DNA from: Styela clava
Lineage: Eukaryota > Chordata > Ascidiacea > Stolidobranchia > Styelidae
Direction: 5' to 3'
NCBI RefSeq assembly: GCF_964204865.1
Contig: NC_135257.1
Span: forward strand, 3,658,001 to 3,722,000
Length of the DNA: 64,000 nucleotides
Each line of letters opens with the position of its first letter. The stretch's first letter is position 1. The translations under genes were made by a program, and so were the position numbers. The notes under the pieces were generated by a model. It was given only the letters and a program-made list of their open reading frames with translations, did not search any database and was not told the DNA's origin. Shown here one piece after another: positions 58,536 through 64,000 of this stretch.

Positions 58536-60377
58536 TAGAGCTCGACCGATATCACTTTTTGGCACCGATACCGATAACGATATATCGGCCAACTAGTGAC
58601 CGATAACCGATATCGACATACCGATATCTACAACCTGAACCCGCAGTAAATACAAATAGAAAGAAAAATTCAGTTTCAGTCAATCAAAAGTTTATGTTGA
58701 AAAATAAAGCAGTCCTATACACATCCTACACAGTGCTTGCACCATTGATAAAAGTTTCACAGCAAATAATAAGAACACACATTAATGCACAAAACAGAAG
58801 GCAATGTTTGAAAAAACCAAGCACAAAAGAAAAAAGGCATTCAGTAAAAAGCTTATAGAAGTCCATTTTTATCCATACAGTAGTAGGTGGGAGTAGGCTT
58901 GCACGTAATTTACGGAATTACGCAATTATTTCGAGTTACGGAAGGGAAGTTATAAATTACGTAAAGTCGTAATTATTGGTCAAGCGCTTTCGCGTTTGAA
59001 ACGTGCTCCTTCAAAGCAGTCAATTCCGTCGATTGTAAAAAATGAAAGTTTTTTAACAAGTAGAAGAAGTTAGAGTACCGGTATTCGCAGCCGTTTTTCT
59101 CTCTCTTGTTACGCAGGTGGGGAAGGCATGACGCGTTGCCACCCCGTTTGAGCGTTTGGTTTCACGGTCAAAACGATATTATTATGAGCGTTATCACCGT
59201 AACGCAATTAGCACCGACAGACTTTTTTGTCTGCACGATTTGGTATCTTTTTTATTCGGCGCTGATAATGACAAATAAGAATGTGTGATAGTTGATTGTA
59301 ATTCCGGAAGGCCTGTTTTTCTTTCTCTCGGTGAAACAGACATGAAACGAATTTTACCGCCGCTATGGACGCTCAAAAGGAGAGAAGGCTACTTTAGAAT
59401 TTATTAGCATTAATTTACAACGAGTTACGGGTAAGAATTTACCGCCGGCTAACTTATTAATATTTGATATAAAATGAAGCTTGGTAATCGGAATATCGTC
59501 AATAATTCAGCATCAATAATTATTATAAAATGCTAACTAGGTAGCAAAGTCGGATAATGTAAAAAACGGAGCAATAACAAGTCTTCGTCGCGAGGCAAGC
59601 GCAGGTATAATCAAATGAGAGAATACGCTTGTCGTTGATTAATAACTTGGAAACCCGAAATTTTTATTCAATACGAAAGTCGATTTAAAAAAAGGCAACT
59701 ATCGTTTCATATATATCCGTATACCAGTGTCGGTAAATACGGTAATGATAAAATTGATCGCATAAAATTGGGACGGTTAATTTGCGAAGGTGATAAAGGA
59801 AAATCAAAGCCAACACAATAAAACAAGATAAAAATCAGAATAAATTTAATTTGAATTCACTCCGTGGTATTTGTCTTTACCATCTGTCGCCGGCGTATGG
59901 TACTGTCGGTAATATGAAAACCAAACTTCGATGTCCCATTCGGAAAAGAAGTGGATTCAAATGGTTTTTATGATAGGTTTAAATGTGTGAAAAAATATCG
60001 CAATTACGGGGTCATTACGTAATCAATTTTGCCGTAATTACGGAATTGATTTTTGTCGATTACGTGCAAGCCTAGTGGGGAAGCAAGGTATTCGAAGGCG
60101 AGGATTTTGCGCCGCACGAAGAGATAAAAGAGAGAGAGAGAAATATAGAAGAGAACTCTCTGTTCTTTAAAAGGCAAAATGCTAGAAGCGAAAAGAAGGA
60201 AACGCTCGGCCGCAGATATTTCCCGGGGAAAAATACTCATTTTTTAGAACGTGGAAAAGCGACTAACGTTGATATATATCGGCCAGATATATCGGCCGGT
60301 TGGGCCGATATGATATATCGGCAAACACGCAATATCGGCCCGATATATCGGTTGGCCGATATATCGGTCGAGCTCTA
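58536..60377. mobile_element. hAT-like element with perfect 8-bp target duplication and CGATAT arrays
   Basis: Ends 'tagagctcgaccgatatc' and 'gatatatcggtcgagctcta' are inverted. 'ctaaattt' flanks both (58528-58535 and 60378-60385). About 90 bases inside the left end and 110 inside the right are built of CCGATA/TATCGG repeats. No transposase is left; much of the interior is a nested element at 58894-60074. Confidence 0.93.
58894..60074. mobile_element. Element nested in the CGATAT hAT, TTACG-rich ends
   Basis: Ends 'taggcttgcacgtaattt' and 'gattacgtgcaagccta' are inverted, with repeated AATTACGG motifs inside both. Flanks 'gtgggag' and 'gtgggga' are a probable 7-8-bp duplication with one or two changes. 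No transposase frame was recognised. Confidence 0.78.
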
Positions 60378-60629
60378 CTAAATTTGAACTATGCAGCATG
60401 ATGTTCTCTAGCTACAACGGGCAACTTCCAGCCAGCCTGAACAGATTGTTCCGAACAAACCCAAATTCAAATAGCAGAAATAAACAAAAAAATTTCATTC
60501 CATTTGTTGCTAAAAGTATCTCACAAAAATCCATTGCAGTATGTGGACCAAAAGCTTGATATTCCCTACCTAATGGCTTAAAAATATCAAAATCAAACTC
60601 AGAATTTCGTTCCAAACTTATGCAACATT

Positions 60630-61456
60630 TCGTCACGCTAATAACCGAACTGCGTAAGTCATTTTTGGCGATTTTGAGTTTTTTTTTATAAAATAGGTAT
60701 TTATGTAATGCTGCGCACCTGTCTGTTAACTCAGATTTTATTTTAGGAATTCCGAAACCCATAAAAATGGAGATTTAGTATGACATGCACATTTGTGCAA
60801 TTGTTTCGTCATAAGGAATTATCCTTGTTACCGCAGTATTATTGTGACGTCACAAAGGCAAAATAACCTCGGCGAAGTATTTTCGAGTTTTTGCATCTCG
60901 GATTCTAGCTTAGCGCGTATTAATTTGAATTTTTACTACAGTATAGGAAGACGTACACTTGTGATATTCACTGTCCGAGTCAAATTTACCTTGGTTGGCT
61001 TTTATATTGGGTGCATTGCTGTTTTATTCTTTATATTTAATCTTAGTCCTATTTCGGTGGGTGTGCAGAACGTGTTATATTGAGGAAATATATATTTTTA
61101 AACATAAAAAATGATGTAATTGAAACTGATTAGCTATTTTGGGTATTAGACATTGTAGATACTGAGAATTACATTCGTTTTTGGAATGTTTAGTTTTCAG
61201 GACTGGTGCATATAGTGAAGTTGCAAAATTGCGTATATCACCAAGTCATAGACACATTTCTGCCTAAGTCACAGTGCGCCATTATGACGTCACTTAACTG
61301 CGTCATACAAATTAACTCAAATCTGGCTACGATCAAAAAATTGAACCATGGCAAATTATTGACTCTCAATTGCATAACAAAATCATTAGGGAGTTTTTTA
61401 CGTTTTTCTCAAAACTGCTAAAAATGACTTACGCAATTCGGTTATTAGCGTGACGA
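60630..61456. mobile_element. 827-bp inverted-repeat element, copy 2
   Basis: Same ends as 28771-29562 ('tcgtcacgctaataaccgaa'), opposite internal orientation. Flanking bases 'attt' on the left and 'ttt'/'attt' on the right hint at a short target duplication. It sits at the end of the LINE RT frame, so the LINE is interrupted twice. Confidence 0.85.
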
Positions 61457-62250
61457 TTTGTTATCATCATATTAACCAAAATCTTTGTTTTGAACATATT
61501 ACTGTTTCGGAGTTCATTTTTTCCAGGGAATTCGGTTACTAAGATGGGCTATTAGAGACTATTTGGATTGAAAGCACCAACAGGAAACTCCGGAGGATGT
61601 CAAATCACCACTCAGTAGATGGTGACTTCAAACTCCGCAGGCTACCTCAGCAGGATGCAATATGAAACAATGGACTGAATTAATATTTTAACTCACCCTT
61701 CTAATCTATTATCGTGCTTAATTAGACAAAGACAATAAAAACAGCAAATTAGATTAAAGATAGTAAATTACAATTGCATCAATCAATTTGAATCCAGCCA
61801 CCAATAGAAACAGTTCTCTTTGTCAAAGTACCATGCTGGGCCCTTTCTTTCTCATATAGGTCATAGCACAGAATCAAATATATACTTCCCTTCCCTCCCC
61901 CCATGAAACTATATTACTCTATTGTGATCCTAATACATTTAGGGCAATTCATGACATGGAAACAATGCTTCTTTTTATAAAATATTGGCCTTAATTAAAT
62001 AGTACTTTTATACATTTATTTTCTTCTGGCAAAAATGCAATCATGACAGGTTTTGTTGGAATGCTTTTCATTAAGTTTATTTTTCCTTTAATTCTTACCA
62101 CATTTGGCTTCAATTTTATAAATAAAACAAGAATACCTAAGAATTTGACACACGAACTGAAGTATTTCACCAAAATCTGTATGGTTCACATTTTTGCTGA
62201 AATAGATATATTCTATCAGAGACTCTACTAGCACCCTTGAGTGACGCATA
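61457..62250. other. Spacer without gene
   Basis: Probably begins with the remaining 3' part of the LINE. Two antiparallel 60-codon frames overlap at 61991-62231 and are not supported as genes. Confidence 0.4.
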
Positions 62251-62256
62251 CCATAT

Positions 62257-63061
62257 TTAAACTGGGTTCGATCGAACCCCTGGGGTTCGGTGGAGCTGTT
62301 CCAGGGGTTCGACGAAGGTGCTCTGAAACAGTTGCATATTATGAGACTTTTTTATCACCCTGCATACTAATTATGCAAAAATAACTATAGTTCATGATGA
62401 CTAATTACTTGACTTGAACAATTGAATGGAACAATTAATTGGTGTTACCCTTATTCATATTCTACCGTACTAATAAAATTTAACTCAATTTTACGGATAA
62501 ATCGAAGATAGGCAGTAATTGTACATGAATGAATGCAAAATCATAGCGTGTTTGAATTTCAATAGTTTATCGCAGAGCTTTACCCGAAATTATTATGATC
62601 CATTCAGGACAACCTCGATATGGCGCCGAATTAATCCTATCTCTATTTCTGTAAAATAAAACAATTGGCAAACGATTTTATTCGCATTTCAGCGCAGTTT
62701 AAAGTTTGAGAAAAAATTGCTTGAACTACCAACGTTTATGGGGTATATTATCATCTTTCGGATTTTCAAAGTTATTTTTTATCAGTTTTCGCCTGTTCAC
62801 CCGCACAACTTATACAACAAAAAACATCTGCTCATTCTGCCGCCAACGCCATTGTGACAAAACAATGGTTATTCCCACAAGGTTATTGATATCTAAGGTT
62901 TCATCACAATGTTCATATTCTATAACCTTGCAAGAATTAGCTTCCGCTTTATGACGTTACGGTTTGGCTTCTAATTTCAACCGTTCAGTACAATGGGGTT
63001 CGGCGGGAGCTTGCAGAATAGCGCAGGGGTTCGGCAGGCTCACAAAGATTAAGAACCACTG
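62257..63061. mobile_element. hAT-like element with GGGGTTCG-rich ends, left end truncated
   Basis: Right end 'aagattaagaaccactg' is a hAT terminus (reverse complement CAGTGGTTCTTAATC). The left side starts 'tttaaactgggttcgatcga', lacking the first bases. Both sides carry repeated 'ggggttcgg'. 'ccatat' stands on both sides (62251-62256 and 63062-63067), a likely remnant of the 8-bp duplication. Confidence 0.7.
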
Positions 63062-63164
63062 CCATATAGGCACAAGAACCGCAAATTTATCTCTCATACT
63101 TCGCCCATTCATACTATATGGTCTCACCACTCAAAGGCGCTGTATTTGCGCCTAAATTTCGATT

Positions 63165-63545
63165 TCATTGTTATGTATATGTTTATTTGGTGTTGTGTTG
63201 TCTCTATTTATATATATTGTCTTGTCTTATGACCTCCCCTGTATAAACATACTCCACCCTTACCCTTACCACATACCTTTGTATACTCCACCCTTACCAC
63301 TTTCAACACACCAAACGACCCATTGCCCCACCTTGCACAACTGGGTATATAAGGGACCATATTATACATATATATTTAATCTAATGTTTTTTGTTTTATA
63401 TTTGTCAAAAAGGGTGCATGCCGCATATTTGTGTTTTAGGCCAGTACGGTCTTGTGCATGCATCCCGTCTTAAATAATAATAATTGTTCATTTATTTATT
63501 CATCACTATTACGAGACGAATAAACATACATACATGATTTTTTGC
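63165..63545 (+). repeat. Possible retroelement end with TATA-like and AATAAA motifs
   Basis: Has a doubled 'tactccacccttacc' (near 63250 and 63282), 'gggtatataaggga' near 63344, and 'gaataaacatacatacatg' near 63518. The last resembles the other retroposon tails here (AATAAA followed by short tandem repeats). No coding sequence; identity uncertain. Confidence 0.3.
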
Positions 63546-63600
63546 TGCCGCCGCCACTATCTAGGCTACATAACTTGCGTGTCGTGATGTCCTATCTCGG

Positions 63601-64000
63601 GAGTGTTAAACTCGCGGCCCCAGGGAACTTCCAATGCGGCCCTCAAACGCTTAACAATAATTGTAATATTTTGTTAAGGTTTTTATCTAAATGCAATACA
63701 TTTTTCAAACGCTTCGAAGTGAAATTGAATATTCACACAGAAAACGACAATTTACAGAAAGTAGTTTTGAGAAATTACAAATATTTTAGTTCTCATTTTG
63801 ACCCAATCATGAATACACCCCAAGCTAGCAAAAGAATACTTGAAAAACACTTCAAAGATTAATAAGAAACGCGAATTACATGAAAAAGGTCGCATTTTTA
63901 GGAAAAATAGGACTTGCAATATTTCTGTATTTCTCAAAATCCTAAAAGCACACTGTTTGTTTTGTTACATTTTCATCAGTACAATGAAAATATACAATAT
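63601..64000. mobile_element. hAT left terminus running off the window
   Basis: 'gagtgttaaactcgcggccc' then 'caatgcggccctcaaa' resembles a hAT left end and subterminal sequence. The other end lies beyond the window. A frame to 63862 has no clear transposase motif. Confidence 0.4.

Larger units (their letters stand above)
57785..60629 (+). mobile_element. LINE ORF2 fragment, split by a hAT insertion
   Basis: Plus-strand RT pieces: 'LSGRKQVV' and 'LTVGTLQGSVLAPL' (57830-57925), 'IILFADDSTPYLRGKDL' (57972 on, catalytic FADD present), 'LSANKLTINLEKTKYM', then after frameshifts 'LGVIIDDKLCWEQHTN' (58216) and 'LYHSLIES' up to 58535. The C-terminus resumes after the hAT at 60386 ('LPASLNRLFRTN', 'GLKISKSNSEFRSKL') and stops at 60629, where a further element begins. 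The sequence has stops and frame changes (for example near 57928, 58205 and 58377). Confidence 0.82.

Noticed and set aside
62260-62330. 'gggttcgatcgaacccc' considered as a tRNA T-arm.
   Set aside because: It belongs to the GGGGTTCG-rich terminus of the hAT-like element at 62257-63061, with matching motifs at the other end.

Overview
The window is animal nuclear DNA: AT-rich, with GT/AG introns, canonical AATAAA signals, orthologues of animal housekeeping genes, and a very dense load of hAT DNA transposons, LINE fragments and small inverted-repeat elements. The very short gaps between same-strand genes, a pyrimidine-tract/AG acceptor just before one start codon, and a four-pass claudin-like protein fit an ascidian tunicate (Styela or a relative). 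That species call is inference; no rRNA, tRNA or mitochondrial sequence is present to fix it.

Five complete gene models plus one unidentified gene could be built by joining exons in phase. From left to right: a membrane-anchored sulfotransferase of the Sulfotransfer_4 type (+, 12284-15926, 3 exons, 257 aa); a claudin/PMP22-superfamily four-pass protein (-, 24324-26609, 4 exons, 204 aa); an unidentified multi-exon gene (-, C-terminal exons between 28633 and 27673); WDR4 (-, 33413-32193, intronless); FAM204A (-, 35151-33425, 6 exons, 178 aa); SDHAF2 (-, 36121-35648, intronless); and DDX49 (+, 47838-56802, 11 exons, 460 aa). Counting the one in that list that is unidentified, there are seven genes. 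FAM204A and WDR4 are separated by only 11 nt and look like a two-gene operon. All five genes from 24.3 to 36.1 kb read on the minus strand.

1-8.8 kb is repeat-rich: a broken Ty3/Gypsy pol, a broken copy of a repeat-borne PIN/XPG-like gene, tandem and long direct repeats, and a LINE fragment. 8.8-24.3 kb holds the sulfotransferase gene in gene-poor DNA, followed by two nested hAT regions. 24.3-36.1 kb is the minus-strand gene cluster, with several hAT and hAT-like insertions, at least three of which keep recognisable 8-bp target-site duplications. 37-47.6 kb is a transposon graveyard: LINE remnants, a ZBED-like hAT pseudogene, and a hAT inserted beside another hAT at one shared target. 47.8-56.8 kb is DDX49, whose fifth intron (about 4.4 kb) has been inflated by a hAT-like element and a 5'-truncated LINE. 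57-64 kb is a LINE interrupted by a hAT, itself interrupted by another element, plus further hAT ends.

The housekeeping genes do not form one pathway, though WDR4 (tRNA m7G46 methylation) and DDX49 (ribosome biogenesis) both act in RNA maturation and SDHAF2 flavinates SDHA in mitochondria. I found no clearly new enzymatic system; the strongest unusual signals are the FAM204A-WDR4 gene junction, the unidentified gene, and the layered transposon insertions with readable target duplications.
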